Positions 21,007-32,084 are shown, numbered from the stretch's first letter. The stretch: 64,000 nt of DNA from Brachypterus glaber (GCA_958510825.1 OY294045.1:6933916-6997915); one strand, 5' to 3'. The notes: a model not told the origin generated them from the sequence alone. Translations and numbers: made by a program.

Positions 21007-22040
21007 CTCGGAGGAAACTTTTCGCTGTCTCATTTATGGTTACCGTACTCGCCCTGCTTCGCTAGGTCCGTCCGTCAAACCAATAAATTTGAATAAAAAT
21101 CAGAATAAGGTCCTTTTCCCCAACTTATTCTTAAAAATTGCCGACCGCGGTGTCGAGCATTTATTAAACTTTTTCAAGGCCAACTACAAGAAAATACAAA
21201 AATAAGCTCAATAAGCAGCCAATTAAAGTACAAAACAAAAGAAATAAATACCCATAAAAAACTATTAAGATAAACTAAATTGAGCTATTAAGAGCATTAA
21301 GAACAACAAAATTGAGCTATCTCATCAAAAACATTAAAATTTATAAAATAACACACATTATTAACATGAAAAAACATTGTACAGTTGACGTATGTCAATG
21401 TCAGTTAAAATATTAAAAATTGAGGCGGAAAGTTTAAAAAAGTTTAGAATACTAATACCTAAAAACTACTTTATAGAAAAAGCAAAAAAATACAATAAAA
21501 ATAAAATAAAAAGAAATAAATTTGACAGGGAAAACTTTTACTTTTCCACCTAGTGTAAAAATGAACTATTATTTACCCTGTACTACCCTACTATCTGCAA
21601 AAATTTACTTTTTGAGATAAGCACACCATTGTATTGCTTTACACTAGCCCCATGGGCCTACTAAAAAGAAAAGTCCTATCTAAAACCCAAATCCTAAAAA
21701 TTAGCCTAAGATGTTTGTCCTACGTGGAAAATTTTCAGTGTTTCCTAAATAAAATTGTCCTAACTAGTCTTTACTAGTCGAATAAGTCAGGACTAGGACT
21801 AACTTTACAGATCTTAGTAATTTGGTTGGACTTTTTAGATCATTTTGTCCTAACTTTCTCAGATGGAACAAATGCATTTAGCATGACAATTTATTTTTCT
21901 GACAAAAAAAAAAAAAAAAAAAAAAATAATGTTTTTTTTTTCAAAGGATATCACGTATTTTTGATTTAAAATAAAGCATAACTCCATATTTATTTAAACA
22001 TGTTTTCAAAAAGTGCAAACAAAAACAATAAAACAGGCCC
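21007..22040. other. Spacer with a weak ORF and a poly(A) run
   Basis: An open frame at 21002-21205 begins inside the family M end and has no recognisable motif. A 23-base A run lies at 21904-21926. Otherwise only AT-rich sequence. Confidence 0.4.
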
Positions 22041-22410
22041 TACACTGTAAATGCAAATATGGTAATTTTACAGCAAATAAAGTAGATCATATGTTGCCAG
22101 CAAAGAAAGTGGTAAATTTAAATCAGTACTGTAAATTCACAGTTATCTGTAAAAATGTGAATTTTTATATCTTACTGCTATTATTATGGTAATTTTTGGG
22201 ACTGTCTGTAAAAGTGCTGGGTTTTTGGACCACATGCATGAATTTTAATGAAAAATTATTGTACCGACAGGAAAAGAGCTGATATTTTACTAAACCTAGT
22301 AATATTGAGGTTAATTTAATAAATATTGTAAATTCACATTCTGACATTGTAAATTTGCTTTAATTATTACAGTTAAAACTACTGTAAGATTGACGGACAA
22401 ATTTAGTGTA
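22041..22410. mobile_element. Possible family T element
   Basis: TACACTGTAAATGC at the left and ACAAATTTAGTGTA at the right are weak inverted repeats resembling the ends of 13783-14189. The interior contains several TGTAAATT and ATTTACA motifs. Confidence 0.3.
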
Positions 22411-23463
22411 TCTCAAAACATTTAATTTGCAGATAGGACAAGAGGAAAATGACCTAAAACATAAAAATATTTTGTAGTTTTGACCAGGTTATTGGTGATC
22501 TCCCCCACTGTGCGACGATAACAACAGAATTACAAAACGCGGCGACGAGCAGTCTACCGAGGAATGCGAAACTGCCGCAGATAAAAAAGCAAACTGGTTG
22601 GCAAACTCTTAGAAAATCACCTTAACAGTCGGTTATATTGTAAAGTGATATTTTGTTTCGTGCTGTAATATGAGATTTTACAATCAAATATAAAACAAAT
22701 ATAAACTAAATTTAATGTGAATTTATGGTGAATTTGGCCAGTTTTATTTTGTTTTAATTTTTAAGGGTTCGCCATTCATGTTATGATTTCTAAGAAACCC
22801 ACCATCACAGGCACAGTTTTAAGTTTTTGAGAAATGTCAAATTAATTATTAATATACAAGCTAAATTAATATCTTTTGGTATAAAATCTTAATTTTTAGT
22901 AATTCAAGTTAAATAATTGTAAATGATCTGAAAAATTACAAGAATGATTTGATCCTAATCTACAGAGTAAGGAATTGTAAGAAAAACACCTCGGAAAACA
23001 TCAAAGAACTTGAAGACTTCTCAAAATTTGCTGTGAAGACTGTCCAAATTCCATTTTATCTTGTTATTGTTATTAAAATTAGTGGAGGGCCCCTACCACA
23101 AACCTAGAGCGCTCCACGACTATGTTATAACTTAAAATAAATAAACTAAAACTAACTAATGAAAACCTAGTATTATTTTTGGTTTGAATTTTCACGAGAT
23201 TCGTCAAATTTCAGTTTTCAAGAAATTCAGCTTCACAGACATATGTTTGCATAGTTTTAAATAGTTTTAAACTGTAAATTGACATTAAAATATTACAGAG
23301 AGGTTCAAAAGTCTTAACTTTTGAACGAGTGGAGGTATCGACTTCAAATTTGGAAAACGTAAAGTTAAACTAGATTTTAATTGTATCTGATATTTGTAAC
23401 TTTTAAAGTGTGGGCAGAGGGTCATAGAGACGATTTTTTAAAATGGAAACGGAGTTGTGCGAT
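22411..23463. other. Spacer upstream of the LINE, no gene seen
   Basis: Contains a GC-richer patch at about 22500-22580 and a hairpin-like TTCAAAAGTCTTAACTTTTGAA near 23303. No coding or repeat boundary is recognised. Confidence 0.35.
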
Positions 23464-23492
23464 ATAATATTTTTAATTATTAAACAAACACA

Positions 23493-23811
23493 AGTCGAGT
23501 GAGTGACAGTGAAGAGGTCAGACGTCGCCCAGCAGATTTCCATTGAGTAAGATTATTTTGGTATATAATTATTCTAACTAACATATGCTCACTTGTAAGC
23601 TTGCTTGCTAAGTGCTGCAGCCCTTTTCACACTGTGGACTTAAGCCAATTCCCACGAACCGCTGAGGCTGGCGGTTTGGTGTGTTAAAGGTTCCCTGAGA
23701 CCCCAACCACTAACAATTAGTGCTTAACACTACACCCCCCCCCCCCCGCCCGGGGCCTCCAAGGCCCCCGAGAACTCTACTTCTATTTTTACTCCCGAAT
23801 CAAAAATCACT
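23493..23811 (+). promoter_or_regulatory. LINE 5' UTR with possible internal promoter
   Basis: Jockey-type elements are transcribed from a TATA-less internal promoter with a downstream promoter element. AGACGT at 23520-23525 fits the DPE consensus RGWYVT and would place the start near 23492-23493, in a CAAGTC context. A 13-base C run occurs at about 23735-23747. Assignment of the start is inference. Confidence 0.35.
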
Positions 23812-25293
23812 ATGGCTGATACCCCCGAAAAACCCAACAGCGACGCCACCATGGCAAATTTCCCAAATCAACAAATGTCCGTCTACCTCCAAGACCAAAT
23901 TAAGGCCCAGGCAGAACACTACAAAATCCAAGCTGAACAACATAAAGAACAGCTTGAATTCCTTCAGACTCAATTAGCCACCGCAAACGAAACCATAAGC
24001 GGACTCCGAGAGGAAATTTCCCGCCTCTCCTCTCAAATAGGGACACTAATAGCCCAAAAAGACAAAACCCCCGCTCAAGAGCCCTCCGACGCCCCCGATC
24101 AATTCGAAACGGACATGTCCGTAGTAGAGACCGATTCGGACGCAGTCCGATCCCCCCTTGCCTCCCCGCGCAAGCGCCTAAACCGGCGCAGAAGGAAACA
24201 CAAATTGAATTCAGACCACGAAAACAAACCCGCTAAGACCCAAAAAACCCCCGGTAAAGCGACTGCTTCCGAAGAAGTCGCTAACCCCCCCGGATCAGGG
24301 CCCCAACCCCCCGTTACGGCCCCTGTAAACCCAAAAATCCAAGCTACTGGCCCAGGAACCCCCCCCGACCAGGAAGCCCACAAAACCCCCAAAATCCCCC
24401 CCATCATCATCCGAGCCCCTGAAAAATGGCTAGCTTTGTCCCGCCATTTCAACTCGCAAAAAGTTAACATCCTCCACGCGAAAAATACCTCCGAAGGAGT
24501 TCAAATTCGCACACAGACCAGTGACGACTTCCGCAAAGTCACTAGGCACTTAGATGCCGAAAAAATCCCATATCATAGTTTTACCCTCCCGGAGGACAAG
24601 GCAATCCACGCCGTAATCCGGGGAATCCCCACCCAGATAGACGTCGCAGACGTCCAAGCCGCTCTTATCGAGCGTGGCTACCTCCCCACGTCAGTCGCGA
24701 GAATGACGCGTACTAAAGACAAGACCCCCATGCCCCTGATCCTAGTCATCCTTCCCAAGGTGACAGGACAACAGCACCCCATATTCAAAGAGACCAGGCT
24801 TTTACACCTAGTCATAAAGGTCGAAAGTCAGACCTATAAACCCAAATTCAGGCAATGTCACAAATGCCAACTCTTCGGCCACTCCCAGGCCAATTGCAAC
24901 GCCCCGGCCAAATGCGTAAAATGCGCACAAGACCACCACACAACAAAATGTGAAAAACCCCGCCACACGGACGCAAAATGCGCCAACTGCCTGGGCCCCC
25001 ACACGGCAAACTATCATAAATGCCCCAAACACCCATCAAACATCGCTCCAACCCGTACAAGGGTCATACCCCCAACCCAAAAATTCACCCCGGGCATCTC
25101 CTACGCCCAAAAGGCAACTAACGCCGCCACCCCACAACAACCCAAGGCGGCCCCAGGTCCCAGCGCAAATCCCCCCAATATTTTTGACCAATCCCAAATT
25201 TCAAAAATCCACACCTTCATGCAAGAATTCGCCAGCTTCATGCAGGCTTTTGGCTCCCTTCAACTACCCAATCTAGGCCCCCAAAATGTCTAG
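23812..25293 (+). CDS. LINE ORF1 protein, gag-like nucleic-acid-binding protein
   Basis: This 493-residue protein would package LINE RNA into the ribonucleoprotein used for retrotransposition. Residues about 24-86 are Q/E/L-rich and probably form a coiled coil for multimerisation. Residues 100-200 are a proline-rich, charged, probably disordered linker with a basic cluster (KRLNRRRRKHK). A PRE_C2HC-like domain covers roughly 265-345. Three zinc knuckles follow: C349-C352-H357-C362, C368-C371-H376-C380, and C390-C393-H397-C404. This order is typical of Jockey-clade ORF1. The first ATG after the C-run was taken as start (ATGGCTGAT). The last 8 bases overlap ORF2 in the +1 frame (ATGTCTAG), which suggests termination-reinitiation for ORF2 translation. 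No internal stops. Confidence 0.93.
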   Translation: MADTPEKPNSDATMANFPNQQMSVYLQDQIKAQAEHYKIQAEQHKEQLEFLQTQLATANETISGLREEISRLSSQIGTLIAQKDKTPAQEPSDAPDQFETDMSVVETDSDAVRSPLASPRKRLNRRRRKHKLNSDHENKPAKTQKTPGKATASEEVANPPGSGPQPPVTAPVNPKIQATGPGTPPDQEAHKTPKIPPIIIRAPEKWLALSRHFNSQKVNILHAKNTSEGVQIRTQTSDDFRKVTRHLDAEKIPYHSFTLPEDKAIHAVIRGIPTQIDVADVQAALIERGYLPTSVARMTRTKDKTPMPLILVILPKVTGQQHPIFKETRLLHLVIKVESQTYKPKFRQCHKCQLFGHSQANCNAPAKCVKCAQDHHTTKCEKPRHTDAKCANCLGPHTANYHKCPKHPSNIAPTRTRVIPPTQKFTPGISYAQKATNAATPQQPKAAPGPSANPPNIFDQSQISKIHTFMQEFASFMQAFGSLQLPNLGPQNV

Positions 25294-28033
25294 ACAAACA
25301 AAACCCAGAGCCCTTAAAATAGTCACCTGGAACGCTGATAGCCTCAATTCAAAAAAACCGGAACTAATAGAATTTCTACACGAAAATCAAATAGATATAG
25401 CCCTCATCCAAGAGACTGGTCTTAAACCACATCATAGGGGTACCATACCCAACTATTCCTGCTACCGTAACGATAGACTCCAGGACCGCAAAGGAGGCAC
25501 AGCAATCTATATCAAAAAACACATATCTCACGATCTTCTTCATGCGCCCCCCACACAAAGCGATCAAGTCGAAACTACCTCCATATTCGTCAACATGCAC
25601 GACAATTCCAAATTCAGGATCGTGTCCCTCTACAAACCCCCAAATAAGGAGGTCAGACCCGCCGACTTCGAAGGCTACTTTAACGACAATCATCCAACAA
25701 TCCTAGCCGGAGACTTGAATTGCAAACACGCCCTTTGGCACTCTAGAACAACTACGGCCAACGGCCGTAGGCTTTACGAAATATTACAACGTAACCATAT
25801 AATGGTTACCGCACCCGATTCCCCAACCCACTATGGCCACGGCCTTCCTGATATCCTTGACATCGTTTTGTATAAAAACACGACACTAAACATTAACATC
25901 GAACTAAGACACGAACTAAGCTCCGACCACCTTCCAATCATTATCACGGCAGGAGGCATACCAACCGCAAATCACACCAAAAAAACCGTTTACAACTTCT
26001 CCTATATATCCGAACTCCTAGAAAGCAACACCAAAATCAATTCAATAAATTCCGTCCAAGAACTAGATATTGCAGTAACCACCCTCACCAATACCATAAA
26101 ATCCGCAATGGACAGCGCCAAATTAATCAAAAAAGTAGATATCCAAAACCCACAGGACCTTCCCCGAGATCTCAAAGACTTAATCAGAGAGAAAAACCGA
26201 CTTCTTCGTCGTGCACGCACCCTCCAAGACCCCCATATTAAACGCGAAGCAAACAGACTTACCCAGGAAGTCAAAGACCGACTAAACGTACTAGCAAATT
26301 CCCGCTGGGAGGGAAAAATAAAGTCACTCAACCCCCAGGATAGATCACTTTGGAGAATGGCCAAAACCCTATCCCTCGACCACCAACGAGGCATGCCCCC
26401 AATTCACGGCGAAAGAGGAGTCGTCTACTCCACCCCCGAAAAAGCCGAAGCATTTGCTGACGCAATGCGGAAACAATTTCAACCAAACCCTCCAATCCCC
26501 CCCGACTCCGACTCCGAATCAGAGACCGACTCCGAGCCCGACTCGGACGACGAGAACTACGAGCAACTCATGCATGAAAGAGACATAAACCACATCTATA
26601 ATAGAGTCACTAACCAAGTCGAAAACGACATTATCACCCCCACATCCCCCGAGGAAATCAAACGCATCATCAAAAATCTCCCAAAAAGGAAAGCCCCCGG
26701 TCCCGACCAAATACCGAATAAAATTCTTAAAATACTCCCCCGGAAAACCATTATGGAAATCGTTAACATTGTTAACGCAATGCTCAGACTGCGCCACTTT
26801 CCAAAGCCCTGGAAAAACGCAGACGTAATAGTAATCAAAAAACCCGGACAAAATCCAACTTTTGCTGAAAGCTACCGCCCCATAAGCCTCCTTTCCTCCC
26901 TAGGCAAAATAGCCGAGAAAGTCATACTAACCAGACTTCAAACTCTAGTTGAAGAACTAAATCTCCTTCCAAATGAGCAATTCGGCTTCCGAAGCAGACA
27001 CTCCACAGTCCACCAGGTAGCTCGCCTGGTAGACTCTGTAACGGACGGACTAAATAGGCGCGAAGCCGCGGGACTGATCCTCCTGGACATCGCAAAAGCC
27101 TTCGATAAGGTTTGGCACAAAGGTCTTGTAGCCAAACTCCACTTTCTCGGCCTCCCCCCAGGCATCACCAAACTCATAGCCTCCTTCCTCAAAGGCAGAG
27201 ATTTTCAAATAAAAATAGGCGACTGTAAGTCCAACACCCGCCGCATCAGAGCTGGCGTTCCACAAGGTTCCCCACTATCCCCCCTTCTGTACAACCTCTT
27301 TACGGCAGATATTCCAAAAACACAGGGCGCTGAACTAGCCCTGTTCGCCGATGACACCGGCATCCTAGCAAAAGCCAGAAACCCCCAGCGCATCCATATC
27401 GCCCTCCAGCGCCAAATGGATGCCCTAATCAAATGGTTCTCCAAATGGAAAATCAAAGTAAACGCCAATAAAACCAAAGGCATCCTAATCTCTAGGATTA
27501 GAAGAGGCCCACCCCAACCCATTCAGATAAATGGCCAACCCATTAACTGGGAAAACCATGCCAAATACCTCGACATTACAATCTCCAAAAACTTGACGTG
27601 GGATCAGCACCTCAAAAACACCCTCCAAATAGCAAATTGCCGCCTCTCCAAACTCTACCCCTTAATAGGCAGAAAGAGTCCCCTATCCATTAAAAACAAA
27701 CTTCTTCTCTACAACCAAACCCTAAAGCCGGTACTTCTTTACGGAGCCCCAGCCTGGAATAAAATCACCCTTAACAAAGCGCTCTCAGCAAAACTTCAGG
27801 CCTTCCAAAACAAGGCACTCAGAATATGCCTCGATGCCCCCTGGTTCATGAGGAACAACCAGATACACAGAGATCTCGAAATGCCCCTCCTAAAAACGGA
27901 AATCATCCGCTACAGCACGTCTTTTATACAAGACAATTTAGATCACCCAAACCCCCTCATTTCAAACTTTCTAGATTACGATCACGAAATACACAACACT
28001 CACAAAAAGATCAAAAACGTCCTCAACCAGTAA
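25286..28033 (+). CDS. LINE ORF2 protein: AP-like endonuclease and reverse transcriptase
   Basis: At 915 residues the protein has the length usual for Jockey ORF2. It nicks chromosomal DNA and primes reverse transcription of the LINE RNA at the nick. The N-terminal endonuclease shows the expected catalytic residues: N16 (TWNADS), E43 (IQETG), D143/N145 (GDLN) and D214-H215 (SSDHLP). The reverse transcriptase shows KAPGPD (469-474), the catalytic D601 in LLDIAKAFD, GVPQGSP (657-663) and the FADD active site (687-690). The C-terminal thumb-like region ends near residue 915. No RNase H or restriction-like endonuclease domain is present. Between the domains, near residue 405-425, lies an unusually acidic Asp/Ser/Glu tract. 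All motifs are intact. The start overlaps the ORF1 stop by 8 bases. Confidence 0.96.
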   Translation: MSRQTKPRALKIVTWNADSLNSKKPELIEFLHENQIDIALIQETGLKPHHRGTIPNYSCYRNDRLQDRKGGTAIYIKKHISHDLLHAPPTQSDQVETTSIFVNMHDNSKFRIVSLYKPPNKEVRPADFEGYFNDNHPTILAGDLNCKHALWHSRTTTANGRRLYEILQRNHIMVTAPDSPTHYGHGLPDILDIVLYKNTTLNINIELRHELSSDHLPIIITAGGIPTANHTKKTVYNFSYISELLESNTKINSINSVQELDIAVTTLTNTIKSAMDSAKLIKKVDIQNPQDLPRDLKDLIREKNRLLRRARTLQDPHIKREANRLTQEVKDRLNVLANSRWEGKIKSLNPQDRSLWRMAKTLSLDHQRGMPPIHGERGVVYSTPEKAEAFADAMRKQFQPNPPIPPDSDSESETDSEPDSDDENYEQLMHERDINHIYNRVTNQVENDIITPTSPEEIKRIIKNLPKRKAPGPDQIPNKILKILPRKTIMEIVNIVNAMLRLRHFPKPWKNADVIVIKKPGQNPTFAESYRPISLLSSLGKIAEKVILTRLQTLVEELNLLPNEQFGFRSRHSTVHQVARLVDSVTDGLNRREAAGLILLDIAKAFDKVWHKGLVAKLHFLGLPPGITKLIASFLKGRDFQIKIGDCKSNTRRIRAGVPQGSPLSPLLYNLFTADIPKTQGAELALFADDTGILAKARNPQRIHIALQRQMDALIKWFSKWKIKVNANKTKGILISRIRRGPPQPIQINGQPINWENHAKYLDITISKNLTWDQHLKNTLQIANCRLSKLYPLIGRKSPLSIKNKLLLYNQTLKPVLLYGAPAWNKITLNKALSAKLQAFQNKALRICLDAPWFMRNNQIHRDLEMPLLKTEIIRYSTSFIQDNLDHPNPLISNFLDYDHEIHNTHKKIKNVLNQ

Positions 28034-28346
28034 TGGTACCCACTAATACAGGACAGATGCATTCCCAGCATCAGTGAGATAGTCTCACTCCTCCCACACA
28101 TCCCTCCTCTCCCTATCACATCCCTCCCCATCCCCCTCCCACCCACTCCACAGCGCCAAATTATGACAGATGCAAATCGCATCAGTGAGCAGAGACTCAC
28201 TCCCCCCCAAATTATGACAGATGCAACTCGCATCAGTGAGCATAGACTCACTGCCCCAAATTTCAATTCAGATTAAGTATTTTTTTAGATAAATGAGCCA
28301 TAGGCTGCGCCTGTCTCTTAAAGACCCAAACAAACTATTGATGATG
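28034..28346 (+). promoter_or_regulatory. LINE 3' UTR with three repeated stem-loops
   Basis: Three short units share GACAGATGC...CATCAGTGAG and each can fold a stem AGTGAG / CTCACT: about 28070-28088, 28183-28202 and 28234-28252. The last two lie in a 51 bp tandem repeat separated by C-runs. Conserved stem-loops in a LINE 3' UTR are likely recognition sites for its own reverse transcriptase. The element ends with GATGATG. Confidence 0.55.
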
Positions 28347-28356
28347 ATAATATTTT

Positions 28357-29795
28357 AAAGCTCATAACATTCTCTATATTTTTTATTTTTTTAGACATTT
28401 TTTGAGGGTTTAAAATAGGGTTGAAAATTGTTTTTGACATCATTTCTTTAAAAAATTCAAATCATTTTTAAAAAATGATTAATTTCATTAGAAAAACAAC
28501 GTAAATTATACTTTTAAACTAATTTTAAATGATAACAAATAAAGATTTTCAAAAAAAATTATTAGAAAATCGCATATTTTAGCAAAAAAATTGAAAAATC
28601 AACACAAAAAAGTTAAAAAAAAAATAAAAAATGGTCGAATAGAGAATTTTAATTGCTTTAAAATGATCACACATGATACACAAGTGAATTTTTTCAATTT
28701 CGCTTTCGACAAATATTTGGCACCGATTTTCTTTATTTGATCAATTGATGCAACCTCAAGAAGTAATTTCAGACCAATGTTTATGAAGGTGTCATCTTTT
28801 TGTTTGTTTATTTACTAACAGAAATGCGCTAGTCGACTCACAGGCTACCTAGTAGCGATGTTGCGTAGTTTCCACCTTATCATGAATTCAAATCATTATA
28901 CTTAAATTAAAAATGTAAAAAACTTTATTGTGTATACTATAATTATGTTTAATAATATAGTATATTTAAATCTATTAAAATTAAACTACTAGTTCATATA
29001 AAACTCATACAGAACTAATGTTTCTTAAAATTTACAATAAAATATCCAAATTATATGTTTCCAATCGGAACACTGTACCCCTGTCAGTCATTTTACGACA
29101 TTAGACTGTGAGTTTACACATTCTTTCTCTCTCTTTACGCGTACTAAGTGTAAACAATAGTCACTCCCCACCAGCCCCTCACCGTAGTTGGTTCACGCTT
29201 CAAACAAAGCATGCGGTAGATTTCATTATGTTCCTTCTTGAGGTAAAAGTTCTTTGGATGCAACTAAAATGTTTGAAAAGAAATCGACTTTGTTTTTTTT
29301 TTGACGTTTTATTGTAGTCTTTATAAGTAATTGTAAAATATAAAATTTTTATAAAACCTTTAACAAAAACGAATTTCTATTATATTGTTGTGGGCTTTTT
29401 TTTGATTTTGTATTAAAAGCTGTTAAACATGGGTAAATTTTTGCTGTTGTTCAGTTTCAATAAAAAGGCAATAAAGTCCAAACGAAATTAGAGACTCGCT
29501 ACGTTACAGTTTGTTTTGTATAGTTGGAAAAATCGAGCCAAATATTTTCATTATAATTTCGAATAAAAATATACGTTTTAAAATCTAGATGGTAAATATT
29601 TAATTTTCCTATCCCGTTGAAAAATATGTATTTTTTACATTAATTAAATTAATTATAATCTAAAATTATCAAAAACTGTTATCAATAGAAAATTATCCAA
29701 AAATTAAATAATTACCCTCCTAATTTTTAGATCCTGCTAAGTAAAGTTTTATATCGCCATTTTTTATTTTTTATAAAAATGTATTATTTTTTTTT
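28357..29795. other. AT-rich spacer, partly related to 54540-54830
   Basis: 28600-28700 resembles 54750-54810 (GGTCGAATAGAGAATTTTA against GGGCAAATAGAGAATTTTA), so it may be a decayed copy of the Q element. The remainder holds no recognisable gene. A frame at 29108-29317 lacks any motif. Confidence 0.35.
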
Positions 29796-29978
29796 TGTTT
29801 GTTTTTAACCTCGTACTATTCTACTTAATTAAGCATCCCCTAAGTCCAGGACTTGTGTGGGCTAGTAGTAGAGGGAACCACCGGCTTTAATTGACTTTCG
29901 AACCAATATATCTAGGGAGTACGCCTTCGCCAAATTTCAATTATTAATTAACTGAAAAAGGCAATCGGCGCCAGTGAG
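29796..29978 (-). mobile_element. 5'-truncated tRNA-derived SINE
   Basis: The minus strand matches the body of the SINE at 44305-44587 from GGCGCCGATTGCC through CGAAGGCG and CCGGTGGTTCCCTCTACTAC to GTACGAGGTT, with a short AAAC tail. The tRNA head with boxes A and B is missing, so it cannot be transcribed from its own promoter. Confidence 0.82.
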
Positions 29979-30926
29979 GTAATGTTTTGGAGTAATTTAA
30001 AATGAATCTGATCACACCCAATGTTATATTTAGATTAGATAAAGAGAGAAGTTCTACAGAAAGAGATAAAAGTATAATTATTATTGTTTTAAAATAAAAT
30101 TATGCATATTTGAGGTAAAAATAATATTTTAGATTATATTTTAAATTACATTAAGGTAAGATATTTGTTTTTTTTAAGTAAAAAACTATTTTTTTTTTAA
30201 TTTTTACACAGCTATGTATACAGTAGGTCTAAAGTTTCCTAGGAAACTTATGACCTACTCCTTAATTTGACAGTCATTGATAATAAATACCCCGTTGTGT
30301 GTAAAGATTTTGTACGTGTTTTTGTGTTTAATAAGCTGTTTTATGTATTCTTTAATAATTTTGCATAAAATACACATTTTTTGTTGCACTGTGATAAAAG
30401 TCCAAATATAATATTATTGGGGAATTTTCTTTTTGGGTTGGTATTGAAGACCTTAATTTATGTTGCCTAACGTATTGGACTGCTGTCCATTTCGGTAAAG
30501 TTTTGTCTGCATCAATATCTGTATCTTGTTTAAAAACTGTAAAGGCCCCAACACCGACCCCTGAGGATGTATTTCTAATTCTCTCACTGCAAAGCAAATC
30601 TTCAAATAAAACCTTAATGCCAGGTTGTTTTATGTACGAACAAAAAAACTGAACCCCGAAAACAATGAAATAGAAATGACAAATATATCATTATACAGAT
30701 ATTTTTAAAAGATTAAAGACCTCCCAAATGCCATATTGACAGTCACTAAGAGTTGTATTTTTAATAAATTAATTTTTAGGTTTTTTGTTGGTGAGATACA
30801 AGCTCGGGTACGAGTATCATTGCTGGCTTTTAACCAGTGTATATATTTGTCCGATATGATTTAAATGTCTAACTTATATTCCTAATTCGAGAACTATATT
30901 TCGGAATAAAACGTTTATTCAACTTT
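29979..30926. other. Spacer without recognisable feature
   Basis: Contains TTAGATTAGATAAAGAGAGAAGTTCTAC near 30030-30057, reminiscent of the family C end (TTAGATTAGACAGGG...AAGTTCTAC) and perhaps a remnant of it. A minus-strand frame at 30352-30597 has no recognisable motif. Confidence 0.35.
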
Positions 30927-31079
30927 GGGAACGTTCAAGTATTACGTAACGCTCCTAGGGGGTGGGGTGGGGGTCATTTTGGAGTGTTACGCCCATGTTA
31001 ATGGTATAGAAAAATAGCGTTACAGGGAGGGGGGTCCAAAATGATTAAAATTTGCATTACGTAATACTCGAACGTTCCC
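30927..31079. mobile_element. Harbinger-type MITE, family H copy 1
   Basis: 153 bp with inverted ends GGGAACGTTCAAGTATTACG, flanked by TTT on both sides. The family's 3 bp TTA/TTT duplications suggest PIF/Harbinger. It contains G-runs and GTTACGCCCATGTTAATGG. Other copies: 32577-32709, a partial at 49381-49491, and a partial at 62340-62426. Confidence 0.82.
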
Positions 31080-31215
31080 TTTTGTGGCAGAATTCTATAT
31101 TAATCTTACCCATACCAATAAACCGTTAAGCATACCTGAAATAGAAAAGAAAAAATTAATATATTGCATTTGATAATATTTATTTATGCTACATACTTGC
31201 ATATAGTCGTATTAA

Positions 31216-31399
31216 AGGTTCAAGTCGCCTGCAAAACAACTTTACACTACGATTCATCAAGAACGCTTTGACACAGAGCCTTGTTTGGAACGAAGATTTT
31301 CTAAGTAGCAGAAAAAAATTGTTTCAAATTTCAAATCTCTATGTCAAAGCATGCTTGAAATATAGTGGTGTAAAATTGTTTTGCAAGCAACTTGCACCT
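31216..31399. mobile_element. piggyBac-type MITE
   Basis: The ends AGGTTCAAGTCGCCTGCAAA and TTTGCAAGCAACTTGCACCT are inverted repeats of about 30 bp, flanked by TTAA (31212-31215, 31400-31403), the piggyBac target. A half copy is embedded at about 46408-46552. Non-coding. Confidence 0.85.
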
Positions 31400-32083
31400 T
31401 TAAAATGACTACATTGCCAAAAGTGCATAATGTAAAACTTTATTTAAAATTTTCAGGGATCCTATATAGGCATTAGGCTGAAATTGGCTATTATGCCAAC
31501 ACGATTTTGAAGAAGGCCTAAAAATTAAAAAAGAATCATGCAAGGCTCATGGAATTTATCATTCATTTTTTACAGTGTATAATGTATGTGAAATTTTTAA
31601 AAACAGTTATAACAACAGGCTTAATTAATAACTATTAAATATCCTAACATTGTGCTTAATTTAAAATAAAAATATTAAATTACCTTAGTTTCCAGTTTCA
31701 TAGAACTAAAGATACTTTTCCAATAAAAAACAGTAAATACTTAGGTAGTTTACTTTTACAATATTATACTCCTCACAGCACTAGGTACTAGAAGAATATA
31801 AATTTGAAATTTTGCCCCAAACTTTTTTTGGGTATTTTTTTTATTTTTTGTGAAAATATAGATTCCTTGAGTAAAAATACATAAAAAATGTCATATAGTG
31901 TAACACTGTAGGAGCAACCGTTTTAAAAATAAATGCAAGTGAGAGAAAGTAACATTTTGTGCCACCAAAAACGTTACTTTTTAAAAGGCTATTACTCCTT
32001 TAATATTTTACTTAGTTTTAAATTAAGAATCACCCTGCAGCATTAAAATTTTATTACTGCTTTTTTGTTCCTCGTTTAATATG

Positions 32084-32084
32084 T

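Larger units (their letters stand above)
23474..28346 (+). mobile_element. Full-length Jockey-type LINE retrotransposon
   Basis: A 5' leader, ORF1 with three CCHC knuckles, ORF2 with endonuclease and reverse transcriptase, and a 3' UTR follow one another in the Jockey-clade arrangement. There is no RNase H domain and no long poly(A) tail. The 3' end is a TGATGATG stretch. The 10 bp ATAATATTTT at 23464-23473 recurs at 28347-28356 and is the best candidate target-site duplication, though AT-rich and therefore uncertain. The sense strand is strikingly rich in C and A compared with the AT-rich surroundings. Both ORFs are free of stops and frameshifts, so the copy is young and may be mobile. Confidence 0.92.

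Noticed and set aside
24099..24470. Long minus-strand frames opposite LINE ORF1 and ORF2 (also 25376-25693, 26002-26394, 26519-26851, 27205-27522)
   Set aside because: They mirror the intact plus-strand ORFs, whose A/C-rich composition leaves few antisense stops. No domain pattern is visible in them.
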